A DNA stretch of 64,000 nucleotides from Phyllostachys edulis (lineage: Eukaryota; Streptophyta; Magnoliopsida; Poales; Poaceae). The position numbers and the translations under genes are program-made. A model generated the notes under the pieces. That model saw only the letters and a program-made list of their open reading frames with translations. It searched no databases and was not told the DNA's origin. The DNA lies in assembly GCA_036346405.1 (NCBI GenBank), contig CM070559.1:43031518-43095517 (forward strand), in the 5' to 3' direction. Below, one piece after another: positions 47,972 through 58,960 of the stretch. How positions within the stretch are numbered: position 1 is the first letter of the stretch; every line of letters starts with the position of its first letter.

Positions 47972-48327
47972 GGCACTTTTGCATACCGTATATACAAAAA
48001 CAAAAATAGACGTATAATTTTTTTTTAATAAAACTAGCGCCGACGTACGGCGGCCCGCCTACAGCCGCCACATTGCCGCAGCCACATGGCCGCCGTGCGG
48101 TCATGCCACCGCGCCGCCACGTGTCCACTTAGGGTTAGGGTTTAAGCCGCAATTAGGAATTATGGTTAGGGTTTAAGCAGCGATTTTTGTTTTAATTTTA
48201 AAATATAGCAAACGACTTTAAAAAATTATGAAGTTTTACGTGAAGCACCGCAACACAGTGCACTTGCTTGTGTAAATTTGCCATAATTTTATCCATCCAA
48301 AACCGCTACGTGCTCTCTCCCCCGATT
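47972..48327 (+). repeat. Left terminal inverted repeat of copy B
   Basis: Inverse of 53681-54110 and of 46535-46896, with indels mainly in the GC-rich part. Carries CCACGTGTCC (GCCACGTG at 48116-48123), TTAGGGTTAGGGTTT (48129-48143) and GGTTAGGGTTT (48164-48174), so the telobox and G-box set is present at both ends. Confidence 0.9.
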
Positions 48328-48961
48328 ACATAAACGTGTTCTGTTTGTACGGATTTGTAAATGTTGAAAATGAGCTCTAAAAATTATGATTTTTTATTGT
48401 GTAATGTTTTGATAATTTTATATGTGTTCTGGAATTGTCTCGGAAATTTAGGATCTAGGTCGCGATAATTTGGATTTTAGGTTACGGAAACTAGGGTTTC
48501 ATGATTTCATGTGACTTGGAATGTATTTGAGATTTGCTAGGTTACATTTTTGTGATATACATGTCTTGACATCAAGGTATATTTGCGGTCTAGAGGAGGT
48601 TGTGGGATATTCCAACTATACTACACTTTTCCCTACTTTTGGAAAAATATCTGTTAGACTCGCAAGAACATTTTGGTATGTTGTTGTGGCGCGCTAAATT
48701 TCTGAAGAATTTTGTTAGGTAGCAATGATTTGTAAGTACGAAGGTAGGTGATATTGTGATGTGCTAGGAAATTCATACACGGTAACATACACGATAGTTT
48801 TGGAGAAATGGTGCAACGATAACAACACGACAGTTGATCCGACGAGGGGGTTACATGGCACGCAGGCTAACGAACCAAGAACGGTACACGCATGCCTTTA
48901 GGGAATTAGAAATACATGGGACATATGGACGAAAAGGGTCGGACGACTGCGTGGACCGGGG
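48328..48961. other. Left non-coding part of copy B
   Basis: AT-rich, between the left TIR and the 3' end of the GRF-type gene; presumably its 3' UTR and spacer. No frame or repeat of note. Confidence 0.5.
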
Positions 48962-49785
48962 CTATTTGCGCTTCCTTGCGAGCTCGGCGTTGTACTCCTC
49001 GCCGACCGCCTTGGCCTCGGCTGCCATTTCCCTCTTTTGCTCGCGCTCACTCTCGCGAGCATCGCGCTCCCTGCGCCTGTATGCCTCGAGATAGGCCTAC
49101 GTCTCCCGCCGGATACGCTGGTTGTGTTCTTCGGTGCGGCGCTCCTCCTCCCTCCTCTCGCGGTCCTTGTTGGCATCTCACTCCTCGCAGTCGAGAGTTC
49201 ACTGGTCGTGTGGGTAGATCTGTAGGTCGATCCACTTGCGATAGCCACATGGCGGATCTGTGGACTACGGGTAGACGGGAGAGGTTGTTAGTGCAGACTT
49301 TGAAAGAGAAATGGTAGGGAAACATACTGCTACATGTCCTTACCGACTACCGATAGCATCTCGTGTCCCAATGGCGGTCGGGATAGTCGCTGGAGTAGTT
49401 TGTGCAACCCCAGTAATGCATGCCCAGGCTTAGCCGATGCTTGGACTTGAAGAACTTGTAGCTGTCCTTGCACCAACAGAGGGGTGGCGTCTCCCCCCTC
49501 GAGCGGGTATTGCGGCGAATGCTCGGTTGGGATGTTGTGGTAGGGTTTGCTACTACGCGGGGCAACGTTATTGCGGGGAGGTGGCCTCCTGGCACGCTGC
49601 CTTTATTCCTCCTGGGCCGCATACACCCTTTGCATTTTGCGGACCTCCTCCCAGTGCTTGTCCATCTGAACGAGATTGTGTTGTAGTCTGGATGCAGGAG
49701 AACACGGTGTAGAAGGGGTAGTACTTATATGCTGGGTCGGTGCTGCGTACGCGGCTGAATTGTAATTCGGTTGAAGGAAATCCAT
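48962..49785 (-). pseudogene. GRF-like zinc-finger / coiled-coil ORF of copy B
   Basis: Minus strand. MDFLQPNYNSAAYAAP starts a Pro/Ser/Thr-rich N-terminus containing LQHNLVQMDKHWEEVRKMQ, followed by a TAA (49603-49605). Downstream, TPPLCWCKDSYKFF and YWGCTNYSSDYPDRHWDTRC have the Cys spacing of a GRF-like zinc finger. After an intron with GTAAGG donor and CCACAG acceptor (about 49258-49343), TDPPCGYRKWIDLQIYPHDQ follows, then a long Arg/Glu-rich coiled coil (NKDRERREEERRTEEHNQRI .. RRRERDARESERE) to TAG at 48962-48964. At least four in-frame stops make it a pseudogene. GRF-finger plus coiled-coil proteins are common cargo of grass mobile elements; the function is unknown, probably nucleic-acid binding. 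Confidence 0.7.
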
Positions 49786-50107
49786 GTCCGTGAGGCAGCA
49801 GCCCTGAGGAGACTCGTCGGGTCACGTTGCTGTGTCGGGTCATGTCGCTGCACAAAGCTGACTCATCGGGTCACGTCGCTGCGCAAAGCTGAATCGTCGG
49901 GTCACGTCGCTGTGTCGGGTCACGTCGCTATGCAAAGCTAACTCGTCGGGTCACGTCACAGTGTGTTGTCTTGTCATTTGGAAAAGTTAGCATCGCAGTG
50001 TGTTGTCTTGTCGTTCTGAAAATTTGAAGATGTTTTCATACATAAAATTTGAAGCGTTACAATATGGCTCTGTCGTCTAAGGATTTACAATCATTACATG
50101 AACCAAT

Positions 50108-52658
50108 TTAAGAACGTTGAGGTGGCGGAGATGCATCGGTAGGCTCAGTGTGGTCCAGCAGATTCTGGTAAGCGTACATGTCGTCGTGACGAGGCATGCC
50201 GGCCTGGGGGACACCTCCGAAGAAATCATGAGTGACGGTCTCGAAAAATTCACTCCCAGGGTATGATGCCTGCAACTCCGGTTGCATGGATGAGCTCTGC
50301 CCTTGGAGATACGGTGGGACAGTGAACTTGGAGGAGTGATCTGCCCTTGAACATATGGTGGGACACCGAACCCGGAGGAGCTCTGCCCTTGAACGTATGG
50401 TGGGACACCGAACCTGGAGGAGCTCTGCCCTGCATACGCTCCAAATCCTGGCTGCCATAATCCATACCCTGACGGTGTGTACTGCTCCCTGGTAGGAGCT
50501 GGGAGGCCCGTGTCATCATCATCATCAGTCGTTGTGAACTGGCCGTTACCCCCACGGTCAACTGAAGGCTGCAAGATAGAACGATGTTAGTACAAATAAA
50601 CACTCGGGACGTGGACTGAGAATCTTGTACCTCCCGGATGTATAGTGCAGATGACCAATGGGGAGCGCTAGTCACAGACGGTAGAAGTGATTCATCCCGA
50701 TGATCCTGCAGTGGGAGAACGACATGATGTTAGCGCAACGTAAGGCATAACCAAAAAACACAACGTAGATTTGTACATAACTTACCTCCCCATCGATCTG
50801 GCCCGCAGATGACCAACAGGGAATGCTACGACGCCGGCCGGACTCACTAGGTCGTGGTGACCTAGCGAGTGAGCATGCCCCCCCCACTTGGTGCCCGATA
50901 CGCAAGACGTCATCCGTCGAACGACTGCAGCTCAAGTTCTTTATTATCTTCTTCATCTCCGCCGAGATGTGCTTCAAAAATTTTTTATATCCCGTCGGGG
51001 TTCTATCTAGGCTGCGGAGGGTGGCCTCCGATGTACTCTGGATGCATTGCGCCCACTCCAACTGTAGTGACATACGTAACAGGTTCATTAACGAAGAGTA
51101 CGGATGTCGTCAATGAAATGACTAGTGGTTGTAAGTGTTTTACAGTGTCGTCACGCCACGAAGCGCTGTGACGGTCGTACGTGCGACGGAGGCTCTCGTG
51201 GTGTATCTGCGATGTCACCCGGTCTGGGCACTCCGGTGGAGGAATGGTGAATCTTGCGTGCGTTTGTGGCACGTACGACGCTAAGTACGCACCGTACGTC
51301 TCTTGGTCATATGGACGCGGCTCGTTCCAGGCATCAATGTGCGCGCTGTCTGTCCATGCCGTAGTCCACTCCTCTTGGGCCGGGCGCTAGTACTGAGTAT
51401 GCCCACCCGCCCTCGATTGCCTGCATTTCTAGAAGGATTGATGTTACAAAAGAAGACGTAAGGACTGTAAATATTACTCAGATGAAGTTTGACTCACAGG
51501 TGCACAGCTTGCTACTGGAGCTTGCCGTCTGGGGGGCACGATCTAGTACCGACCAAACTGTCGCATTACGCGCTGCGGCGCGTAAGACTCCACCAGATGT
51601 GCAAGCACCAGGTGGCAGGTCGTCGTCCACAGTCGTGTGTCCTGGAGGCATTGCTCGGACAACTCGTGTGGTGCTACTGCATGTAGAAAATCTGGATACC
51701 ATGGATACCAGATGATGTCACTCTCGTGCAACAACTCGAACTCGTTATGGTACAACGCGTAGCACCTCACCGCCCTGTCCTTGGCCGAACGCAGACGGCC
51801 ATCAGTCCACCATGAGCCCGTGGTGGGCCTGTCTATCGCGTCAATCGGGGAGACGTACGGGTGCACCGCTACCTCGATGGACGACCGTCCAACCTGGAAT
51901 TGCTCCCAACTCCACAGCTGCAGGAGCAAGTAGCAGAGGGCCAGGCTGGGGGTACCATTGATGTCGCGCTGTGAAGCATCACACAACCCTCGGTATGTGG
52001 TGCAAAGGACGACTGACCCCCCAGCTATACTGAGGCACCTGCCCAGCCCCTGCTTCAACCAGCAACTTGGCGAGGCTAACATAGCTGGGTAGCATTGATC
52101 GCCCTGCGTGGTTGGAAACAGGACCCAACCAAAGAGTTGAAGAAGGTAACCTAAGAGGTGCGTCCTAATGACATCGTCAGGTGCACCCTACGGGCAATCA
52201 TTGAACTGCCTCAGCCAAGCCCGGGGGATGCCACATGCACCCTCTGGGAGAGGTTGACCGAATTGCTGCTCCAGCCTAGCCTTCCAATGCACCGATGGAG
52301 GGCCCAGAACAAGCGGGTCACCCCGGATCGGGAGACCGGTCAAGAGCGAGACGTCCTGCAGGGTGACCGTCATCTCACCCCACCAAAAGTAGAAGGTGTG
52401 CATCTCGGACCTCCACCTATCGATAAGTGCTGACAGCAGGTCGTCGTCTAGGAGGAACCGGCGTCCGAGGGACACCAGCCTCACAAGGGGCAACAAGCCC
52501 GTGCCTCGGAGGATCGGGACATAGCGACCATCCAGCTCCCATGATTCCCTCCCCGCCCAAAGCTGGTGGGGTGAAGGGCCATCGTTGTCACCAGTGATCC
52601 ACAACTTGCACTAGTGGTCCTCATCGTAGAAGTGTTCGAGAAGCGCCGGTAGAGACAT
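50108..52658 (-). pseudogene. PMD (plant mobile domain) gene of copy B, four exons
   Basis: Exons by splice signals: 52658-51498, 51420-50786, 50705-50631, 50568-50108 (GT..AG introns, e.g. GTGAGT / TGCAG). The N-terminal part reads WELDGRYVPILRGTGLLPLV, RFLLDDDLLSALIDRWR and GEMTVTLQDVSLLTGLPIRG. The middle reads TTYRGLCDASQRDINGTPSL, ALCYLLLQLWSWEQFQVGR and VRCYALYHNEFELLHESDII. The C-terminus has 14-residue repeats GQSSSGFGVPPYVQ and ends ..DASPPPQRS. In-frame TAGs lie at 52611-52613 and 52188-52190, and there is a frame slip in the repeat array (about 50330). The domain is PF10536, as in MAIN/MAIL nuclear proteins that act in gene silencing and genome stability. This is a transposon-borne relative, now broken. 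Confidence 0.85.
50280..50440 (-). repeat. 42-bp tandem repeat coding a Gln/Ser/Gly/Val unit
   Basis: Units of GAGCTCTGCCCTTGAACGTA + TGGTGGGACACCGAACC, two good and two diverged copies, encode GQSSSGFGVPPYVQ on the minus strand. Copy A has three or four units around 4150-4280, and the 10.6-kb CACTA inserted between units there. One copy B unit (about 50300-50345) has a 2-3 bp change that shifts the frame. Confidence 0.85.
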
Positions 52659-53484
52659 GACTTGCAACACATGAAATAGATGGAATATTAGTGAGAAGAT
52701 TGATAACGACCATAAAATAACTAGCATGAAATAATTAGCTGCATAAATAACTAGCAGTGATGCTATCGTTATTTTTCTATTTTCTAATTATTTAAAACTA
52801 ATTAACTAATACAAACTAATTATTTCATAACTAATTAACCTCGCCTCAATAATTACACACGTTAACCCCTGTTCACTCCCTTTGCTAAAAAAAATATTAA
52901 TTGCATGTGTGTGTGTTCATTGCACGGTGCATGCATACTTGAGTATGTAGAAACTAATTGCTTCCATGATAACTACCAGAGGATGCTGTCATTATTTTGG
53001 CCAGCATGTGCATGCATACTAGAATAACTTGCATGTCATTATGAACTAACACAAAATAATGAGTTGCATGAATAACTAGCGGTACATGCTTTCATTATTT
53101 TGGTAGTTTCTAATTGTTTAAAACTAATTAATTAAGATAAACTAATTATTTACGTAACATTAGGTAAATTTGCTTCTAATGAAGAATTTACGAACAATAA
53201 AAAATTCCTAAACCTAGTGAAGCTAACTACTTAAGTACGCTTCTTGGTAAACCTAGCAAACCTATCACCTAACTACTTAAGTACGCAGTTAATAAATAGT
53301 TTGCGAACAACAAAAAATCGATGGAGAAAAAAATTACCTGCAAAATTGGCTTATAATGACAGCGGCAGTTAATAAGGCTAAAATATCCTTGAAAATATAA
53401 TCAACACAGAGAGCAACCGAAAGAGAGAGTGAGCGAAAGAGCGAGTGACCGACTGCGAAATGAAATCGCGCTCGTCGCTCGCTA
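52659..53484 (-). other. 5' leader of the PMD gene, copy B (no coding signal)
   Basis: Between TATA box and start codon: a CT-rich leader (53400-53460), then AT-rich DNA with ACTAATTAATTA words and a TAACTACTTAAGTACGC repeat (near 53226 and 53270). It has the look of a 5'-UTR intron. Corresponds to 45512-46333 in copy A. Confidence 0.5.
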
Positions 53485-53492
53485 ATTTATAG
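53485..53492 (-). promoter_or_regulatory. TATA box of PMD gene, copy B
   Basis: Minus strand CTATAAAT, conserved with copy A while surrounding bases differ. A transcription start would fall near 53455-53460, at the beginning of the CT-rich leader. Confidence 0.65.
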
Positions 53493-53680
53493 CTGAGAGG
53501 GAATCCTTCCTCGTGCACGATCGCAAATTTTCCATGCGGCAGACAACGATTAAACGGGGGAGACATGGAATTGAAAGATGTGACGGGATGATAAGATTGG
53601 TTGGTGGGGCTTTCGGTGGAAAGACAGATTGATTGGTGCTTTAGGTGAAAAAGAAAGGCTAGGGCGAAACTGAAACCCAA

Positions 53681-54110
53681 ATCGGGGGAGAGAGCATGTG
53701 GCGGTTTTTGATGAATAAAATTATGTCAAATTTACACAAGCAAGTGCACTTTGTCGCGGTGCTCCACGTAAAATTTCATAATTTTTTGAAGTCGTTTGCT
53801 ATATTTTAAAATTGAAATGAAAATTGTCGCTTAAACCCTAACCCTAATTCCAAATTGCGGATTAAACCTAACCTAACCCTAAGTGGACACGTGGCGCTGG
53901 TGAGTGATGCGACCGCCTGCAGCATGCCGTCTTGGCAGCCTCATCTCATGGCGGCCGTGTGGTCGCGCCCACCGCAGCGACGGCGTCTTGGCCGCGATGG
54001 CGTGGCGGTGGGCGGAGCCACCGCCACGCACTGCGTAGCACCGGATAGGTGCTAGTTTTGACCAAAAAAAATGTATGCCTATTTTTGTATATACGGTATG
54101 CAAAAGTGAC
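53681..54110 (-). repeat. Right terminal inverted repeat of copy B with telobox and G-box
   Basis: Inverse partner of 47972-48327. Holds AAACCCTAACCCTAA at 53833-53847, a degenerate AACCTAACCTAACCCTAA at 53865-53882 and CACGTGGC at 53888-53895. The outer 200 bp is GC-rich and more diverged from copy A than the inner part. Confidence 0.9.
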
Positions 54111-54567
54111 AACACCGGCAAAAATTACCAAGCGCCAGCCGATTGCGTTAGGTAAAATAGTATACGAGCGTGACTACGGGGCTACGGTCTACGGTCCACC
54201 CAATGCGGGCTAAAATAGTATACGGACTATGGGCCTATGGATCAATGCCAAGCCCGGTCCAACTGGGCCATCAAGCATGGATTCTTGCCCAACCTGGCCC
54301 TACACTTGGGCTTGGTGGGCCGTTAGTATATATGGATTTGCTATTCCTATGCTTGAAAAAAAATCATAAATTACAGGCTACATCCCACAAAATAAAAAGA
54401 CTGAACACATAAGTAAACTCATGACCTCATGTTGTGTGGTTAAACACTCCAAACAGTCCGAGTAGGCTAGTACTACATTTACTAGTACCATAATTGTTTG
54501 GCTAAAAGAGCAACAGATCTAAGGAAATGGATCATTCGAAGGATTCAATGTAGAGGATTTATAGTAC
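54111..54567. repeat. Flank of copy B shared with copy A
   Basis: Counterpart of 46897-47351. Ends with TAC (54565-54567), the presumed TSD of the CACTA element that starts at 54568. Confidence 0.85.
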
Positions 54568-55150
54568 CACTACTAGAAATAGGATTTTTCCCTAGTGCCA
54601 AAAACACTCGGGAAAGGGAGCCAAACACTCGGGAAATGTATTTCCCGAGTGTGACACTCGGGATAGATTAGTCGGGATACAAACAATTTCCCGAGAGTTA
54701 CACTCGGGAAATATTACTTTCCCGAGTGCTTCTGTTTACACTCGGGACAAAACACTCGGGATAGATTAGTCGGGATACAAACAGTTTCCCGAGTGTTACA
54801 CTCGGGAAATATTACTTTCCGAGTGCTTCATTTACTCTGAAAACTCGAACACTCGGGAGAAAATCCAAATTGAGCACTTACTTTTCGCACCAGAACGGAA
54901 TATTTACCGAGTGTTGACACTCAGTAATATGCTGAAAAAACACTCGGGAACGCTCCGACGAATCCGTTTGGAAATTGCCACGGGTCACGTTTTCCCGAGT
55001 GTTGACACTCGGGAAATTTTTTGTCGGTCGCCCGAGTGTAGTTTCCCGAGTGTCGACACTCGGGAAATATTTGGTTGATTTCCCGAGTGTCGACACTCGG
55101 GAAATATTTGTCAATTTCCCGAGTGCCTAAAACACTCGGGAAATGAAAAA
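54568..55150. repeat. Left terminus and subterminal CACTCGGGAAA repeats
   Basis: More than twenty copies of CACTCGGG / CCCGAGTG in about 550 bp, in both orientations. Several are fused head-to-head into perfect palindromes around GTCGAC (55042-55067 and 55078-55105), and looser ones around GTTGACAC. These are candidate transposase-binding sites. Confidence 0.95.
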
Positions 55151-55199
55151 AACACTCGGGAAAGCGACAAAACAGCTGAATCTCATTTTTCACAAATTC

Positions 55200-55980
55200 A
55201 TTTAAAATCCATTCCACAGCAATCAAATAATCCATCCATCCATTCCACAGCAATCAAATAATCCATCCATCCATTCCACAGCAATCAAATAATCTATCCA
55301 TTCCACAATATATGTATATATATGTATGTATAGATCGAATAAAAGACATCATAACAGTTCCCAAGCTCACAACATTCAAGTTTAAGTTCGAAAATGTAAG
55401 CATAAGGCATTATACATATGACAGTTCGAAATAGTAATTTCATACTCTTATGTACATAAAACAAAAGCAAGTATCAAGATACAACCATTTGCATGCATGC
55501 AATTTCTGCTTCAATCTTACGTGCATAAAAGCATCATTTTGGGAGTTCTGCAGATAGAGCAAAACTTAATATTAGTGCCATCTTACAACAAAAGTTAGGA
55601 ATTGATATTACATGAAAAGATAATTAACCAAACTATTGACAAAGCAAAAAATTCCTTTAAATCATGATGAACAACCTAATAACATGGCAAATCGCTTAAG
55701 AATATGAAAAGCACAAAAGTGCTAAAAATGTTAAACTCCAACTCTCAATATTTTGTCATTGTGAACTCTTGATCAACATTTATGTCTCAAGCACTTATCA
55801 TCAAATTCATAGAAAGGAGTGTACATACAAATTATTATATGTTGACACATTTGAAAAGAATTTATGATATAGATATAGAGAATTAGTTATATATGTAGCC
55901 ATTTTTATCCATTTTTTAGCAATCACCTGATTGTGAATGTTTTCTAATATTGGTATCCTTTTAGTATATCATGAAAATAG
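55200..55980. other. Non-coding 3' part of CACTA element
   Basis: Opens with a CCATTCCACAGCAATCAAAT repeat of about 33 bp in three to four copies (55200-55300), then AT-rich DNA with no coding signal; presumably the 3' UTR of the TnpA-like gene. Confidence 0.5.
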
Positions 55981-58810
55981 CAAGCACCTGGTGGTGGCCT
56001 CTCGGCGATGGACGTCATGTGAACATTAGGACCAGCATCTTCAGTTTGAGCATTAGTAGTAGAAGCAACTGATCCCGCCGTTTCCTATATTTTCATAAGA
56101 AATCGCATTATAAGAAATTTGCAGTAGCGACCAATAATTACATTGCATTTCATTTCAATGTCTTCTAAATCAAGCAGTCATAAGAGACTAACAATATAAT
56201 AATTAGTATGCAGTTACTAACCGGAGCAGATAAGTGAGGCAGTGGTTCCCCCGATGGAGGGACATTAAGTCGAGTCCCGGTCCCGAGTGCCTGCATATAT
56301 GTATATTGCATTTTACTTTGTTATTGTACTAACACGCTCCAACTAACCTGCAGGAACATTTGCTCCAACCGCTACCTAGCCTCAATTTCTTGTTGCAGTT
56401 GTGCCTGAAGCTCAGAAACCTGAGACTGGAAATCATCTAATGGCCGCTGTCGACTTTGAAAGTGTACTTCATCCGTTGATGCAGCACTCGTGGATCGGAC
56501 CTCCGAGAGGGTTGTCGGTGTGCTAATGTACCCGGCACCCATGAAGAAACGAACATGTTTCTTCCCCTTTCCAGCCTGGTACATAGCACTCGTGTCTAGT
56601 GGTGAATTCATGACGTCGTAGTCCGGGCCATGAATCTCCTTAGCAGCATCAATATATGCAGCCTATTGGACAAAATCATCAGGGAGCGAAAATCATCAGG
56701 GACAAAATGATCAGAAATCGTACCAAGTTCTCTGTCGCGCGCTAGCTACACAAGGTGCCCTCCTGATCACCCCTCCTAGCTGCTACATATGCCTCCATAT
56801 CGGAGACAGCTCGCCTCTGCTTCTTCTTTTCTCGCACCCAAAAACCACGGCGGTCAATAAATATGTATCTGCAACATACAATCAATATAAACATGTTGAC
56901 CTACCAGGTTCTTCTTGTAACGTGCCATAGAGGAGCTGCCTTGACGATGTGCTGTCCCATCCATCAACAATCTCCGCTCCCTAGCAGCACGAGAGTCTTG
57001 TAACCATCGTTCGTTGCACCACCTGTCTTGGGCAATCTGCCGCCATGCATTTTCACACTTAAGGGCCCACCAAGGTATTGCCTAAAATTAACCAAGTGTT
57101 AAATATGAATAAACTAGAATTGATTGTAATCAAGGACATCGTTTGTTCAGTTGGTTACCTGCATGTACTCGTCCAAAGTGATATGCGTTTGGCAAGCATC
57201 GGCCCTACGAATTTGCTGTCCAAGGACTTGTGTGTGGTAACAGATCACCGCTTGGATGCGTGCTTCGTAGAACATCTGTGGGATCAGCTTCTTAACACAA
57301 TTACGCAAAGACTCTCCTAGAATCGACTTCCGTCCCTCAAATTTCATCGAAACCACCACTACAATCCAAGAATAAAGAATTGATAAAGAATAAGATGATT
57401 AAGTTAGTTGATGAAAGCGAAAAGGAATTGATAAATAATAAGATGATTAAGTTAGTTGACATTTATTACTTGGCTACTAAACATCCAAAAGAGGTAAATT
57501 AAACATGTCAGACTACTTGAAGTTTTACTACCAAACAAGTGAGATTAGCGAGTTAGGTTTGCATAAAAACACAAAATATACGACTTTGTCCTCAAATGGC
57601 TTCTGTGTTCTTCAAAATGTTAGTAGTCCTTGTGCAATTTTATCCTCGGGATGTCTTCCACACGATCTTTACATTGCTTTAGTGATACATCTACCATTAC
57701 TTTAATATCAACACTTCTATGAGCAAAAGGTTAGTGTGTTGGAAGTCAGAATTTAGATAGGTGATTGAATATTGGGGCCATTATTTTACCCAAACATTTA
57801 TGCCTCATCTAGTCATCTAGTCATAAAGTAGAAAATATATTTCAATTGTAGAAGTACATATTATTTGGGATTCGTATGGTAAGTTAGTATAGTAACTAAA
57901 TTGAGACTCGAGAGTTGTGACCTAATCAACCCTAACATGCATAGGAACACATAGAAGCAGATTTGAATATTCAGTCACTTACCCAAAAACTTTTCTCCAC
58001 CCGCTACAAACAGTTGTCAAATGGAACCTCTCCTTCAGCAGCGGCGGTATCTTCAGCGGCCTTGTAGTGGCACCATGTCCATGCAGGCTCCCGCCTTCCT
58101 CTGTAGGTGACCAAGCCAGGGAAGTGCCATCGAATCAACACGCCAATTATGCCATTCGGAAGTCTACATTTCTCACCCCCGCCTTCTTCTCGCCATTGCC
58201 TGCATATTAGTTTTTTTGTGGTATGCAATTAAGTGGGCTAAATTAGTGAAAGTGCAAACAGTTTCTTACGTGTCGCCAACAGGAACGATGACAGTCTTCT
58301 CCTCCTCTCGGGTTGATCGGCGTGCTAGGTTCGCAGGTCCTCGCATCCAAAATTCTTGTGCCTCATGGTGCTCATCCTCCTCACCCTCCGCCGCCTCAAG
58401 GTGCTCTTCCTCCTCACCCTCCGCCTCACGGTGCTCATACTCCACATCATCAAGACGCGAGGGTCAGGGTCTGAGCCTGATCTACTATAGGTAGACCCCC
58501 CGCTGCCCCCTCGAGGGGCCGCGGCTACCCCTTTGCCTCGTCGAGTGGCCACGGCTGCCCCTCTGCCTTGTCGAGTGGCCACGACTGCCCCTGTGCCTCC
58601 TGGAGGAGCCGCGGCTGCCCCTGTGCCTCCTGGAGGGGCCGAGGCTGCCCCTGTGCCTCCTGGAGGGGCCGTGGCTGCCCCTTTGCCTCCTGGAGGGGCC
58701 GTGGCTGCCCCTCTGCCTCCTCGAGTGGCCGCGGCTGCCCCTCTGCCTCCTCGAGTGGAAAACAAGCGTCTGCCTCGACTAGAGTATGCTGCCTCGCCAC
58801 TCATATTTTG
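55980..58810 (-). pseudogene. CACTA TnpA-like / transposase_24 gene
   Basis: Minus strand, several exons. The N-terminal exon (58804-58325) is a Gly/Ala/Pro-rich repeat protein: about eight 10-residue units of the type APPGGTGAAA, then Arg-rich sequence. Later exons include a segment near 57060-57360 (decayed helical sequence), one around 56800-57000, and 56611-56372 with SPLDTSAMYQAGKGKKHVRF, FMGAGYISTPTTL and a coiled coil ending QSQVSELQAQLQQEIEAR. That coiled coil and its position after TNP2 fit plant transposase_24 (PF03004) proteins, which bind subterminal repeats. Exon borders are only partly resolved and stops are present; the family call is by architecture. Confidence 0.55.
58500..58760 (-). 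repeat. 30-bp tandem repeat coding Gly/Ala/Pro-rich units
   Basis: Eight or nine units of GCTGCCCCTGTGCCTCCTGG plus AGGGGCCGCG-type ends, near-exact 30-bp period (e.g. 58588, 58618, 58648). Several frames stay open across it because the period is a multiple of three. Confidence 0.9.
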
Positions 58811-58960
58811 GTGTCCTGAAATGAAATGAAATAAAATAAATCAATTAATATAGCGTAATCAAGTAAGCTCATAGAAAAATGTAATATAACGTAATCAAGT
58901 AAGCTCATACAAAAAATTAAAAACATGCAGCAAATAAATGGAAGACATACAAGATCATGC

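Larger units (their letters stand above)
47972..54110 (-). mobile_element. PMD/MULE-like element copy B, complete (6.14 kb)
   Basis: Long terminal inverted repeats: 47972-48327 and 53681-54110, outer ends GGCACTTTTGCATACC and (inverse) GTCACTTTTGCATACC. Both genes, PMD and GRF-type, run on the minus strand from the right terminus toward the left. Long TIRs and this cargo suit Mutator-like elements, but there is no MURA transposase, so it would need one in trans. The 9-bp flanks (GATTGTTAC and AACACCGGC) do not match, so no TSD; the class call is therefore an inference. It is nearly free of insertions and serves as the reference for broken copy A. Confidence 0.8.

Noticed and set aside
47972..54110. 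Copies A and B as host-encoded tandem PMD genes
   Set aside because: Inverted terminal repeats bound the unit, several in-frame stops are present and the leader and ends are repeated with the genes, so a mobile element is the better reading.
58525..58829. Plus-strand Pro/Ala-rich frame as a separate gene
   Set aside because: A shadow of the 30-bp repeat, whose period keeps several frames open; neighbouring exons support the minus strand.
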